Shown here: in pieces, positions 7,979-16,055 of the stretch
Layout of the letters: the number at the start of each line of letters is the position of its first letter
How positions within the stretch are numbered: position 1 is the stretch's first letter
Assembly (NCBI GenBank): GCA_900548405.1
Contig: UNSJ01000026.1
Span: forward strand, 1 to 28,075
Source: Candidatus Gastranaerophilales bacterium
GTDB lineage: Bacteria; Cyanobacteriota; Vampirovibrionia; Gastranaerophilales; Gastranaerophilaceae
Direction: 5' to 3'
DNA length: 28,075 bases
Translations under genes and position numbers: made by a program
The notes under the pieces: model-generated
Databases searched by the model: none
What the model was told of the DNA's origin: nothing
What the model saw: the letters and a program-made list of their open reading frames with translations, nothing else

Positions 7979-8773
7979 ACTGATTCAAAAGTTTTTTCCC
8001 TTATTCCTCAGGATAAAGAGCTGAAAACATTATTTATTCAAGCGAAAAAGGCATCTTATGCAAACGAGCCTGAAAAAGCGATTGAAACTTTCCAAAAAGC
8101 ATTGCAGCGTGCAGATGAAGTCGGTGACACCGAAACAAAATCAAAAATTTTCTACGAAGTCGGCAGAATTTATGATGACCACGATTACTATGCTCAGGCA
8201 CTGAAAAGCTATAACCAATCAGTACAAAATACTACCGATAACAATGTAAAAACCAAAGCACACTATTCAATGGCGCAGATTTACGATGATGTAAACCAAA
8301 TTGAACCTGCACTTGATCATTATTTCAATTCAATTTCTTATGCGGGACAGGAGGATAACTTTGTAGCACAGTCAACTTCTTTAACTAAAATGGGTAATAT
8401 ATTTACAGATATGTACGAAGATGAAGCAATGGATTATTATTCAGTTGCAGATGATTTGGCTTCTCAAACTGATAACTCAAAAGTTAAAGGTTTTGTATCT
8501 TCAAGTATGGGTGGAGCTTATGAAAAATTCGGCGAACCGCAAGAAGCTCTAAAATCTTATTCAAAAGCAGTGCAGCATTACGCTGATGCCGAATCCCCTT
8601 TAAAAGTTGCGCAAAATTATTCAAAAGCAGCAGACATTATGGTTGAATACAGTAATGTTCCAAAAGCAAAGGGTCTTTTAACAAAGGCTCAAAACTATGC
8701 ACGTCAAACCGATGATGTGAACTTGATGAATGAAATCAGAGAAAAATTAAACAGTCTTGAGTTACTCGGCTAA
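7979..8773 (+). pseudogene. C-terminal TPR segment of the split protein
   Basis: 264 codons in the same frame as 7232-7978, directly after its TAA. They encode five or six tetratricopeptide repeats, for example AKKASYANEPEKAIETFQKA, VGRIYDDHDYYAQALKSYNQ, MAQIYDDVNQIEPALDHYF and MGGAYEKFGEPQEALKSYSKA. TPRs are protein-interaction scaffolds. The first usable start codon is a TTG at 8102 with no Shine-Dalgarno sequence, so independent translation is unlikely. The intact frame and unbroken repeats imply that the stop is recent, read through, or a sequence error. The promoter of the next transcript overlaps the last codons. Confidence 0.6.
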
Positions 8774-8785
8774 ATATGTTATACT
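8757..8785 (+). promoter_or_regulatory. Promoter of the G-tract prepilin-like gene
   Basis: -35 TTGAGT (8757-8762), 17-bp spacer, extended -10 TGTTATACT (TATACT 8780-8785). The -35 box lies inside the last codons of the TPR frame. The predicted start of transcription is near 8792. Confidence 0.6.
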
Positions 8786-8813
8786 AAGTGTGTAGTTATA
8801 ATTTGAAAGAAGC

Positions 8814-8850
8814 AACCAGCGTAGCCGCTGGACCCGCGACCTTGGGTTAT
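8814..8850 (+). repeat. Two-hairpin leader element, copy 1
   Basis: AACCAGCGTAGCCGCTGG followed by ACCCGCGACCTTGGGTTAT. Hairpin 1 is CCAGCG/CGCTGG with a 4-nt loop. Hairpin 2 is ACCC/GGGT. Near-identical copies lie at 10112 and 28025, each 21-29 nt after a TATAAT-type -10 box and preceded by GAAAG(A/G)AG. Here it sits in the 5' leader of the prepilin-like gene at 8887. Confidence 0.75.
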
Positions 8851-8890
8851 GTATAAATATTATAAAAAAAAGAAAGGAAGCAAATTATGA
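8849..8890 (+). CDS. Possible 13-codon leader peptide
   Basis: ATG 8849, immediately after the two-hairpin element, opens a 13-residue basic peptide (MYKYYKKKKGSKL). Its TGA at 8888-8890 overlaps the ATGA start of the pilin gene, an arrangement typical of translational coupling. There is no adjacent ribosome binding site unless the hairpins bring the upstream AAGAAG close. Speculative. Confidence 0.25.
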   Translation: MYKYYKKKKGSKL

Positions 8891-9605
8891 AAAAATTTAG
8901 TCACATCGGGGGGGGGGTACTCTAAAAGCTCCTGCGTTTACTCTTGCTGAGGTTTTGGTCACACTTGGCATTATTGGAGTGGTTTCAGCAATGACAGTTC
9001 CGTCTTTGATGCAGAATTATCAAAGACAATCTTATGTTACACAGCTGCATAAGGTTTATAACGAGCTAAATCAGGCCTTAATTCGTTATCAAACCGATAG
9101 CAACGCGGTCAGCCTTAGGGAAGCGGGGTTAACCTCAAACAGTGCTTATGGTTCGTTTTTAAAAAAATATTTTAATGTTGTACAGGATTGCGGAACGACG
9201 CCAACTCCTTGTTTTTCGGCGTCGTATAAAAAGCTTTCCGGTGTAAACTCCGGCTTTAAGTGTACATATAATTGTATGGTTCTTTCGAGCGGTGCATCAA
9301 TAGGTACATTCATTGGAACCAATAATATTGTACAATTTGTTGTTGATATAAATGGGTCAAAAGGTCCTAATATATATGGCAGAGATGCATTTTCATTATA
9401 TCTTTATACTAACGGTGTTATTGATGATTTGGCATTAGAAGATATTGAGGATTCAGATAACCTTAACTGGGCTAATGCAGCTGCACCTCTTACAAAAGAA
9501 CAAAGAGAACAAAATTATACAAGAGCCTGCATCGGAAATAATAGTTCAGAATGGCATGGCTGTTTTGGAAAAATCCTGAATGATAACTGGCAGATGACAT
9601 ATTAA
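8887..9605 (+). CDS. Prepilin-like (type IV/II secretion pseudopilin-like) protein, out of frame at a G10 tract
   Basis: ATG 8887 with GAAAGGAAG upstream encodes MKKFSHI, then ten G (8908-8917). In the given sequence this start hits TAA after GVL. Eight or eleven G would join it to GTLKAPAFTLAEVLVTLGIIGVVSAMTVPSLMQNYQ, a class III signal with cleavage before FTLAE and a hydrophobic helix. The body (9010-9605) has six or more cysteines and ends GCFGKILNDNWQMTY. Type IV pilin-like proteins are processed by prepilin peptidase and are exported to pili or the envelope. It is preceded by the leader element and promoter above and followed by a terminator. The off-frame tract suggests either phase variation or a sequencing error. 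Confidence 0.75.
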
Positions 9606-9610
9606 AAAAA

Positions 9611-9631
9611 AACGGGGATAAGCCCCGTTTT
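9611..9631. terminator. Bidirectional terminator
   Basis: AACGGGG (9611-9617) and CCCCGTT (9623-9629) with an A run before and a T run after. It serves the pilin gene and the convergent glyoxalase gene. Confidence 0.8.
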
Positions 9632-10008
9632 TATTGTTTAGACATTATTTCGATTTCGTTTCCGTCAGGATCTTTGAGAAACGCGATATGCATATTAACT
9701 TCCGGCATGAAATAAGGTTCATAAAGGTACTCATAACCCATTGACTGCATTCTTTTTGAAAATTCTTCCATAGAATTTGTTTCAAAAGCCAAATGTCCGA
9801 ATGCGTTACCGTTTTCATATCCGTTTTCAGGTGTTTCCTTGTTGTATGTAAGTTCAATTTGAGTTTGACCGTCTTCATCACTTAAATAATATAAAGTGCA
9901 ATCATCCAGTACAACTTCACCTGTTCTGTTCATATCAAGAAGTTCTGTATAAAATCTCATTGATGCATCAATATCTTTTACTCTAATCATTACGTGTACA
10001 AATTTCAT
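9631..10008 (-). CDS. gloA: Lactoylglutathione lyase-like VOC protein (glyoxalase I family)
   Basis: 125-residue vicinal-oxygen-chelate protein, the usual length of bacterial glyoxalase I, which isomerises the glutathione hemithioacetal of methylglyoxal. The two beta-alpha-beta-beta-beta halves are visible. Putative metal ligands are His5 (MKFVHVMIRV), Glu in TQIELTYN, His in FGHLAFE, and Glu in GNEIEIMS, which is the canonical H-E-H-E set. A good GGAGGA ribosome binding site lies upstream on the minus strand. The gene is divergent from the orphan leader-element copy at 10112. Related VOC proteins can act on other substrates or thiols. Confidence 0.85.
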   Translation of the reverse strand: MKFVHVMIRVKDIDASMRFYTELLDMNRTGEVVLDDCTLYYLSDEDGQTQIELTYNKETPENGYENGNAFGHLAFETNSMEEFSKRMQSMGYEYLYEPYFMPEVNMHIAFLKDPDGNEIEIMSKQ

Positions 10009-10056
10009 AGTTCATCCTCCTTAATTTTTAGTTTAACATATAATTTTTATAAAACG

Positions 10057-10085
10057 TTGAAATCTTAATAATAAATTGATATAAT
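10057..10085 (+). promoter_or_regulatory. Promoter of the orphan leader-element copy
   Basis: -35 TTGAAA (10057-10062), 17-bp spacer, extended -10 TGATATAAT (TATAAT 10080-10085). A strong promoter with no full gene behind it. Confidence 0.65.
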
Positions 10086-10111
10086 AAATATTATAAATAT
10101 ATGAAAGGAGC

Positions 10112-10148
10112 ACCAGCGTAGCCGCTGGACCCGCGACCTTGGGTTATG
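10112..10148 (+). repeat. Two-hairpin leader element, copy 2
   Basis: ACCAGCGTAGCCGCTGG and ACCCGCGACCTTGGGTTATG, preceded by GAAAGGAGC. Apart from one missing A at its start, it is identical to copy 1 through GGGTTATG. Confidence 0.75.
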
Positions 10149-10193
10149 CATAAATGTATAAAATTATTGGGAATGTTTGCCGCGTTAATTTAG
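10146..10193 (+). CDS. 15-residue micro-ORF after leader copy 2, probably a gene remnant
   Basis: ATG 10146 at the end of the leader element opens MHKCIKLLGMFAALI and stops at 10191-10193. A basic start followed by a hydrophobic run looks like the beginning of a signal peptide. Its end overlaps the convergent gene at 10190. It may be the stump of a lost exported protein, or a leader peptide. Confidence 0.3.
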   Translation: MHKCIKLLGMFAALI

Positions 10194-11302
10194 TCAATAT
10201 GAGAAAAAACGCCGTTTGAAGTATTTTTATCAATTTCAATAACATGTCTTATAATAGTATGAGCCATTAAAAGCAAATACGGGTTAATCTCGTTTGTATT
10301 ACTCATATTAATTTTAGCCTGCGGTTTTTCCTGTTTCTCGTTTACGGTTGTTTGCGAGTTTGTTTCAAAGGAAACCACAGATTCCATTGAGTAGTGTTTT
10401 TCGTCACTTTCAATACGCATTATAAGTTCATCTTTTGGAAATTCTTTTACGCATTCAATATTTACATGAACAGAATTTGAACTTTCTAAAACTAGCGTTG
10501 CAGTGACATTACCGTAATTAAGAGTGGTTATTGTAATAACAAGAATGCTGTCAGCTCCTTCATCGGCACCTCCATTTTCTATATCAAGGTCAAATCCTAC
10601 GCCCTCCTGCAATGGCAGCCAGGGAAGATACAGAAGCATTAAAAGTTTCATTGTCTGGGCAGAATCGTTTTGAGAGGCTGCTGCAACACTTGCATTAATA
10701 AGTTTTGCGGTTTCTTTTAACTGCGACATATCAGTAATTCCTAATTTGGCAGAATTAGCCATAGCTGTAATCAATTTTGCTATGGCATCTTTTCCGTTTG
10801 TTTGAATTAATGCTGCGATTTCAGAAAGATTAATCAGTCCTGATGATATTGCAAGATTTTTTAAAGAAGCCTGCATCTGGCTTAATATAGCTTTATTGCC
10901 TGTAAGAAGAATATTTTGAGCTTCTGTTAATGACATACCCTGAAGCTGTGCAAGAATCTGAGCTTGTGTTTGTGATAAAGCATTTCTCTGCATGTTTATT
11001 TGATTTGCAAACCTCTGATTAAACTGTGCAAGAGAAATATTTCTCTGCATAATATATACAAGTTCGTTAAGGTTCTTTGGCAAATTCATCATATCTTTTA
11101 CATACGCAGATTGGTCAACTCCTCCCATATTTCCCATCTGGGGTGTAGGTACAGAGCGTGATGCATTCGGACCTGCAGATTGCTGTGGAGTAGGAGTAAA
11201 AGATGTTTGGGCAGGACTTTTTGCAGGAGCTTGTTTTTGTGCATTAAGCGCCTGATAATTTACAAATTTTGATATTAGATGACCTAAATTTAAATCTGCC
11301 AT
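10190..11302 (-). CDS. Unrecognised protein, 370 residues
   Basis: I do not recognise a family. The product begins MADLNLGHLISKFVNYQALN, followed by a Pro/Ser/Gln-rich linker (residues 25-65). An Ala/Gln/Leu-rich helical segment follows, with repeated SQMQA and TQAQILAQLQGMSL motifs (about 75-220), and then a beta-rich region with the acidic patch GFDLDIENGGADEGAD (about 235-310). The C-terminus is again helical. There is no signal peptide, transmembrane helix or cysteine cluster; it is probably cytoplasmic. The ATG is close to the divergent promoter of the Cys-rich prepilin-like gene, which may link them functionally. The helix-linker-beta layout resembles structural or assembly proteins, but this is only an impression. 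Confidence 0.7.
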   Translation of the reverse strand: MADLNLGHLISKFVNYQALNAQKQAPAKSPAQTSFTPTPQQSAGPNASRSVPTPQMGNMGGVDQSAYVKDMMNLPKNLNELVYIMQRNISLAQFNQRFANQINMQRNALSQTQAQILAQLQGMSLTEAQNILLTGNKAILSQMQASLKNLAISSGLINLSEIAALIQTNGKDAIAKLITAMANSAKLGITDMSQLKETAKLINASVAAASQNDSAQTMKLLMLLYLPWLPLQEGVGFDLDIENGGADEGADSILVITITTLNYGNVTATLVLESSNSVHVNIECVKEFPKDELIMRIESDEKHYSMESVVSFETNSQTTVNEKQEKPQAKINMSNTNEINPYLLLMAHTIIRHVIEIDKNTSNGVFSHID

Positions 11303-11378
11303 TGATTTAATTATACTGATTTTTCAAGGTTTGTCCAGTAAACGCTGTTTACATAAAATACATATTTTACTTAAATGA

Positions 11379-11407
11379 TTGTAAAGTCTGTAAAAGTTTG
11401 TTATAAT
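11379..11407 (+). promoter_or_regulatory. Promoter of the Cys-rich prepilin-like gene
   Basis: -35 TTGTAA (11379-11384), 17-bp spacer, extended -10 TGTTATAAT (TATAAT 11402-11407). Confidence 0.65.
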
Positions 11408-11464
11408 GTAAAATATAGATTTATAGTACAAAAAGTTATGTTGAATTAAGAGTATGGGGGTACA

Positions 11465-13150
11465 ATGATTAAACATACAAAAAGAATTACTATGCGCGGC
11501 TATACTTTGGCTGAGATAGTTGTGGTAATGCTGATTATTGCGGTAGTAGTCGGCGTAAGTATTAAAATTACCAAAGCCAAGTTAGATTCTGTAATATCGT
11601 ATACATATTACGCTGCATATTCGACTTTGCGTTCTGCAACAAGTGAAATGATTGCAGATTATGATCCGAACAAAGATGCATATACATATCAGCGAAGATT
11701 TTTTGATATGTTTAATTTAACTCCGGAAGCAATTGCTGCTAACCAAACTCAAGCATTTGATAAATATGACACTATTGATTGTTCTATAAGAACTAATATA
11801 CCTACTTATGACAGTGTATACACTGCATCTATTCTTCCTTCTTTAAATACTGACCAAACATTTTTGCCTACTGAGCAGGTTACTCAGACTGCAGTAAATA
11901 CTGAAGAAACCGGTGGAGGCGGTGGAGGCGGTGCCGAAACTGGTGGTGAAGAAAACGGTGCCTGCGCAGGTAAAATAGTTGCATGTTCATCAGATAAATA
12001 TTATAACTATGATAAATGTGCATGTGTACCTAAAAAAGCTACAATTCCTAAAACAGGCGAAAAATTCTGTACTTTGTTAGAAGAATATGTAAATATTGCA
12101 GGTGGTACTTCAATTTGTAATGGAAGTGCAATTTCTGCAAACACAACTGATTTTTCTGATAAAACTCCTGATTTAACTCTACGTAACGGATTAAGAATCT
12201 ACGGATTAAAAGGAGGTTATGCTGCGATTCCTATGCTTGCAGGAAATAATATAGCTTATAACACTGATTTATCTATCGGTGACAGAATTGTTATTCTTGT
12301 TAAAAAGCTTAAGAGGGATGTAGTTGCATATACTGATTTTATAACAGCTCAAATCACTGCATTCTATCGCGATATGTGGTCACAGCCTGCTTATGCAAGA
12401 TGTGCACAAGTTAATATCGTGATTGGTCAAACTTGCGCACAATCAGGTGGGAAATTGTGTGATGGCTCAATCCATGAAGAAGATGGATGTTTCAGATGCT
12501 GTACTCCGAAATTATGTAATGTAAGTGATATTTCAAAGTGCAGTTCATCAGGCGGTACTTTTAACTTAACAGGTTGTTATTGCTCTTGTCCTTCAGGAAC
12601 AAGACTTGTAGGAGGTCAATGTATTGTTTTAACTCCTGTGGTTCCTACAACAACTACATCAACGAATACACCAACAACTCCTACTTCATCCACTACACCA
12701 TCTACTATATCTACCGGCGGAACCCCTGCGCCTGCACCTGAGCCTGATCCGTTTGAAGGTGTAAATATTAACGAAGTTGGCTACATTGTATATATTGATG
12801 TTGATGGCAGCAAAGGAAATTCTACTCTTTGGGATGATGTTTATCCTTTCTATATTACAATGTCAGGCAGAGTAGTTCCTGCGTTTGATTCAGCAGCAAA
12901 TCCTGACGGTGCTGGCGCTGACAGCGTACATCACTTGCAAGTAAGTGTAAAAAATGAAACAATTAATGCAAACGGAAGACGTGCAATTAAATGGCTCGCT
13001 AAAAGCGTAAGCTTTAGAGAAGGTGCTTGCCTTTCAGGTTTCGTAAGCTCAAATACACCTTATTGCTCTGGTATGAGCTATGATAATACCTGCTCATCCG
13101 CAAATTCAAATTGTCAGGTTAAACCTATTAAACCGATGAAATTATTCTAG
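11465..13150 (+). CDS. Large Cys-rich prepilin-like surface protein
   Basis: 561 residues. The N-terminus MIKHTKRITMRG-YTLAE is a class III prepilin signal with cleavage after Gly12, followed by a hydrophobic helix (IVVVMLIIAVVVGVSI). The mature part has a run of six glycines (about residues 151-156). Cysteine-rich segments follow (CSSDKYYNYDKCACVPKK; about 335-390 with paired Cys and EEDGCFRCC), then a Thr/Pro/Ser-rich stalk (about 395-430). The C-terminal domain contains VGYIVYIDVDGSKGNSTLWD and more Cys pairs. The small Cys modules suggest a disulfide-stabilised, exported multi-domain pilin-like protein, well above the usual pilin size of 150-250 residues. The GGGGG before ATG 11465 is the ribosome binding site. 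It ends at a bidirectional terminator. Role in adhesion is inferred. Confidence 0.8.
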   Translation: MIKHTKRITMRGYTLAEIVVVMLIIAVVVGVSIKITKAKLDSVISYTYYAAYSTLRSATSEMIADYDPNKDAYTYQRRFFDMFNLTPEAIAANQTQAFDKYDTIDCSIRTNIPTYDSVYTASILPSLNTDQTFLPTEQVTQTAVNTEETGGGGGGGAETGGEENGACAGKIVACSSDKYYNYDKCACVPKKATIPKTGEKFCTLLEEYVNIAGGTSICNGSAISANTTDFSDKTPDLTLRNGLRIYGLKGGYAAIPMLAGNNIAYNTDLSIGDRIVILVKKLKRDVVAYTDFITAQITAFYRDMWSQPAYARCAQVNIVIGQTCAQSGGKLCDGSIHEEDGCFRCCTPKLCNVSDISKCSSSGGTFNLTGCYCSCPSGTRLVGGQCIVLTPVVPTTTTSTNTPTTPTSSTTPSTISTGGTPAPAPEPDPFEGVNINEVGYIVYIDVDGSKGNSTLWDDVYPFYITMSGRVVPAFDSAANPDGAGADSVHHLQVSVKNETINANGRRAIKWLAKSVSFREGACLSGFVSSNTPYCSGMSYDNTCSSANSNCQVKPIKPMKLF

Positions 13151-13166
13151 AAAATAATAACAAATA

Positions 13167-13196
13167 AAATAACCCTTGTATAAACAAGGGTTATTT
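13167..13196. terminator. Bidirectional terminator
   Basis: Perfect 12-bp stem AAATAACCCTTG (13167-13178) and CAAGGGTTATTT (13185-13196), loop TATAAA. It serves the pilin gene and the convergent GNAT gene. Confidence 0.85.
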
Positions 13197-13197
13197 T

Positions 13198-14187
13198 TTA
13201 TTTCTTAATTGGAAGATATGATTGAGGGTAGTTGTAATCTTCTTTAAACCCTAAATGCCTGTACATCTTTAATGCCTGGAAGTTATTTGTTTCTGTTGTA
13301 GTATTAACTTCTGTTATGGGTTTTTCTCCTGATTCAGCCCATTCGATAAGCTTTTCGACAGATTTTTTTAACATGTGTTTTGAAAGACCTTTTCCCTGAT
13401 GTTCTTTTTTAATAGAAACAATAGGAATATTTGCAATTCTTCCGCCTGTTAAATTCATAAAGCAAAAACCTACGGGATTTCCTTTGTAAACAAGTACAGT
13501 AGTAGCTTCGGGGAGAAATTCCGCATACAGATTTTTTACAATTTTTGTAATTATATCGTAAGTGCCGTCTTCTGTTTTAAATCTTGGATCAAAAAGAGCA
13601 TCTGCGCTGTCATCAAAACCTTCATGCACGACTTTTATTGCATCTTTAAAATAAACATCACTCCAGCTTACAAGTTTGTAATCTTCATCAAGCGGTGAAA
13701 GCTGTGACATTTTCAGGATTTCTCTTGAATTAGTTCCTGCCATCATAAACCTTAATACTGCAATTCCAACAAATTTAAATCCGAAGCGCGCAATTTCGCC
13801 GATAATATTTTTTTGTGAACCTAACATAGGATAGCAGACAATTTTTTCAGTTCTTTCAGCTTTTGTTAATTCTAAGAATTTTTTAATTAAATATACACTT
13901 CTTTCAGCCATATTTTCCATTTTAAAAGAATGTATAATATTTAGTTCTACTGCTTCAGATATTGCCGTTGTATAAACCAAAAATGCAACGGGAATAGTAT
14001 TTTCATATAATACCAGGCAGTCAATAAGTTTTTTATCGACAGAATCTACAAAATCGTCAAACCCTAAAGGTTCGAGTTCAAACTTGTATTCTTCAACCGC
14101 TCTGTTTCTAAAATCGTTGTAAACAGTAGCGAAACCTTTATAATCGTCAGGTGTAAGCAATCTGGCTTCAAAGTTATTTTCGGTCAT
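13198..14187 (-). CDS. Tandem GNAT-family N-acetyltransferase
   Basis: About 329 residues in two GNAT-like halves. The C-terminal half carries the acetyl-CoA motif VSIKKEHQGKGLSKHML (the Q/RxxGxG/A pattern) and the ending ETNNFQALKMYRHLGFKE typical of GNATs. The N-terminal half (YKGFATVYNDFRN, IPVAFLVYTTA, GSQKNIIGEIARFGFKFVGI) keeps the fold outline but lacks a clear acetyl-CoA loop and may be degenerate. I chose ATG 14187 (MTENNF) because AAGGA lies 9 nt upstream; the ATG at 14217 would add 10 residues without a site. It follows ribBA closely, so it is probably co-transcribed with the riboflavin genes. Acceptor substrate unknown. Confidence 0.8.
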   Translation of the reverse strand: MTENNFEARLLTPDDYKGFATVYNDFRNRAVEEYKFELEPLGFDDFVDSVDKKLIDCLVLYENTIPVAFLVYTTAISEAVELNIIHSFKMENMAERSVYLIKKFLELTKAERTEKIVCYPMLGSQKNIIGEIARFGFKFVGIAVLRFMMAGTNSREILKMSQLSPLDEDYKLVSWSDVYFKDAIKVVHEGFDDSADALFDPRFKTEDGTYDIITKIVKNLYAEFLPEATTVLVYKGNPVGFCFMNLTGGRIANIPIVSIKKEHQGKGLSKHMLKKSVEKLIEWAESGEKPITEVNTTTETNNFQALKMYRHLGFKEDYNYPQSYLPIKK

Positions 14188-14223
14188 AATCTTAATTCCT
14201 TGTAAAAAATTTTGCATGGTGCA

Positions 14224-15432
14224 TCATATCATATGATGCATTTTTTCTTTTTTAGTTTCCATATATCTTTTGTTATATGAATTAATTTGAGGTTCTATTT
14301 TCACTATATCATGCACTGTTAAACCGTAACCATTCAAACCGATGATTTTTTTAGGGTTGTTTGTAATGAGGTTAAAGTTATTGAAACCTAAATCAAGAAT
14401 TATCTGCGCACCCATACCGTAGTCGCGCAAATCAGCTTTGAAACCCAATGAAAGATTTGCTTCAACGGTATCCTGACCGATTTCCTGCAAATGATAGGCT
14501 TTAATTTTGTTGACGATACCAATTCCTCTGCCTTCATGACCTTTCATATAAATAACAGCGCCTTTGCCGTATTCGTTAATCATCTGCATTGCGGTATGAA
14601 GCTGATAATTGCAATCACATTTTAAGCTTCCGAAAATATCGCCTGTCATGCATTCGCTATGAACGCGGATTAGAGGAATTTTATCAGAGCCGTCATCCTT
14701 AACAAGAGCAACACCTTCCTGTTTGGTAATTTGGTTAATATAACCGTAGATTTCGAATTCACCAAATTGTGTAGGCAAATGAGCTTCTGCTTCACGTGTA
14801 ACTATTTTTTCGGATTTGAGGCGGTAAGCAATTAATTCCGCAACGGAAATAAATTTTATATTGTTTTCTTTTGCGAACTGATAAAGTTCATCGCGTTTAG
14901 CCATGTGTCCGTCTTTACCCATAATTTCGCACATCGGCCCTGCAGGAATATGTCCGCAAAGTCTTGCTAAATCAACAACTGCTTCAGTATGTCCTGTTCT
15001 TGTTAAAACTCCGCCTTTTCTTGCAACGCAAGGGAAAAGGTGTCCCGGTCTTCTCAAATCAGAGGCTTGAGCATCAGGAGCAAGGCAGACTTCAATAGTT
15101 TTTGCTCTGTCAAAAGCTGAAATTCCTGTTGTAACACCGTATTTTTCATCGGCATCAATACTTACGGTAAAAGCTGTTTTCATGCTTTCCGTGTTTTGTT
15201 CAACCATTTGAGGAAGTTCCATTTTTTCTGCGATTTCCGGTGAAATTGCAAGGCAGATTAAACCTTTTGCTTTTTCAGCCATAAATTTTATAATTTCAGG
15301 AGTAACCATTTGTCCCGAGCAAATTAAATCACCTTCATTTTCACGGTCTTCGTCATCGGCAACGATAATCAATTTACCGTTTTTAAAATCTTCAATAGCA
15401 TCTTCAATTTTGTCAAATTTAAAATTATCCAT
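14224..15432 (-). CDS. ribBA: Bifunctional 3,4-dihydroxy-2-butanone-4-phosphate synthase / GTP cyclohydrolase II
   Basis: 402 residues, two riboflavin-pathway enzymes fused. The N-terminal DHBP synthase half (1-200) shows DDEDRENEGDLI and the RPGHLFPCVARKGGVLTRTGHTEA-type region, acting on ribulose 5-phosphate. The C-terminal half is GTP cyclohydrolase II with the zinc cysteines in SECMTGDIFGSLKCDC and the GHEGRGIGIVNKIKAY loop, ending in LITNNPKK. Both active sites look complete. Its start overlaps the stop of ribE by one base (ATGA-type overlap at 15432), indicating translational coupling. ribD and ribH are not in the window. Confidence 0.95.
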   Translation of the reverse strand: MDNFKFDKIEDAIEDFKNGKLIIVADDEDRENEGDLICSGQMVTPEIIKFMAEKAKGLICLAISPEIAEKMELPQMVEQNTESMKTAFTVSIDADEKYGVTTGISAFDRAKTIEVCLAPDAQASDLRRPGHLFPCVARKGGVLTRTGHTEAVVDLARLCGHIPAGPMCEIMGKDGHMAKRDELYQFAKENNIKFISVAELIAYRLKSEKIVTREAEAHLPTQFGEFEIYGYINQITKQEGVALVKDDGSDKIPLIRVHSECMTGDIFGSLKCDCNYQLHTAMQMINEYGKGAVIYMKGHEGRGIGIVNKIKAYHLQEIGQDTVEANLSLGFKADLRDYGMGAQIILDLGFNNFNLITNNPKKIIGLNGYGLTVHDIVKIEPQINSYNKRYMETKKEKMHHMI

Positions 15433-16019
15433 TATATAAATCCGTTCTCTTTCAAAAAGTCTTCTGTAATATTATTATTCTGCGTTGATAAAAATTTTTC
15501 AACATATCGTCCTAAAATATCTGTTTCTATATTTACTTTATCACCTATACGCAGGTTTTTGAGGTTGGTAAATTCAAGAGTATGCGGAATTACTGCAACG
15601 CCGAAAATATTACCGTCAAGTTTTGAAACTGTTAAGCTGATGCCGTTTACGGTGATAGAACCTTTATAAACAATATATCTGCTGTCTTTTACTTCAAATT
15701 CCATATTGCCCAAATAAATTCCGATACTGTCAACGTGTCCTTGAACAATGTGTCCTCCCATTCTGGAAGATGGGGTAAGCGCGCGCTCAAGATTTACTTT
15801 TTCGCCTTGTCTAAATCCTTTTGTAATTTTTAATGTTTCAGAACTTACATTTGCTTGAAACGTATTTTCAGTCATAGATACAACTGTTTGACAGCATCCG
15901 TCAATTGCAATACTGTCGCCGATTTTAGTATTTTCTAAAACCTTGCTGCATTCAACAACAAGCTTTTTCCCGTCAAAACTTTTGATTAATCCTATTTCTT
16001 CTATAATCCCTGTAAACAT
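15432..16019 (-). CDS. ribE: Riboflavin synthase alpha subunit
   Basis: 195 residues made of the two homologous lumazine-binding halves. The first begins MFTGIIEEIGLI and includes IAIDGCCQTVV. The second begins GGHIVQGHVDSIG and includes SITVNGISLTVSKL. The protein dismutates two 6,7-dimethyl-8-ribityllumazines to riboflavin. It is the first gene of the ribE-ribBA-GNAT set and is divergent from the DGR reverse transcriptase with 74 bp between starts. That gap is too short for an FMN riboswitch. No clear Shine-Dalgarno sequence precedes the ATG. The length is slightly shorter than the usual 200-215 but both halves are intact. Confidence 0.93.
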   Translation of the reverse strand: MFTGIIEEIGLIKSFDGKKLVVECSKVLENTKIGDSIAIDGCCQTVVSMTENTFQANVSSETLKITKGFRQGEKVNLERALTPSSRMGGHIVQGHVDSIGIYLGNMEFEVKDSRYIVYKGSITVNGISLTVSKLDGNIFGVAVIPHTLEFTNLKNLRIGDKVNIETDILGRYVEKFLSTQNNNITEDFLKENGFI

Positions 16020-16055
16020 AGTTTTAATTTATCATGAAAATAGCTTTTCGTCTAA

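Noticed and set aside
13198..16019. Riboflavin cluster as a mobile cargo of the neighbouring DGR
   Set aside because: Composition and genes are ordinary chromosomal, with no integrase, repeats or att-like borders.
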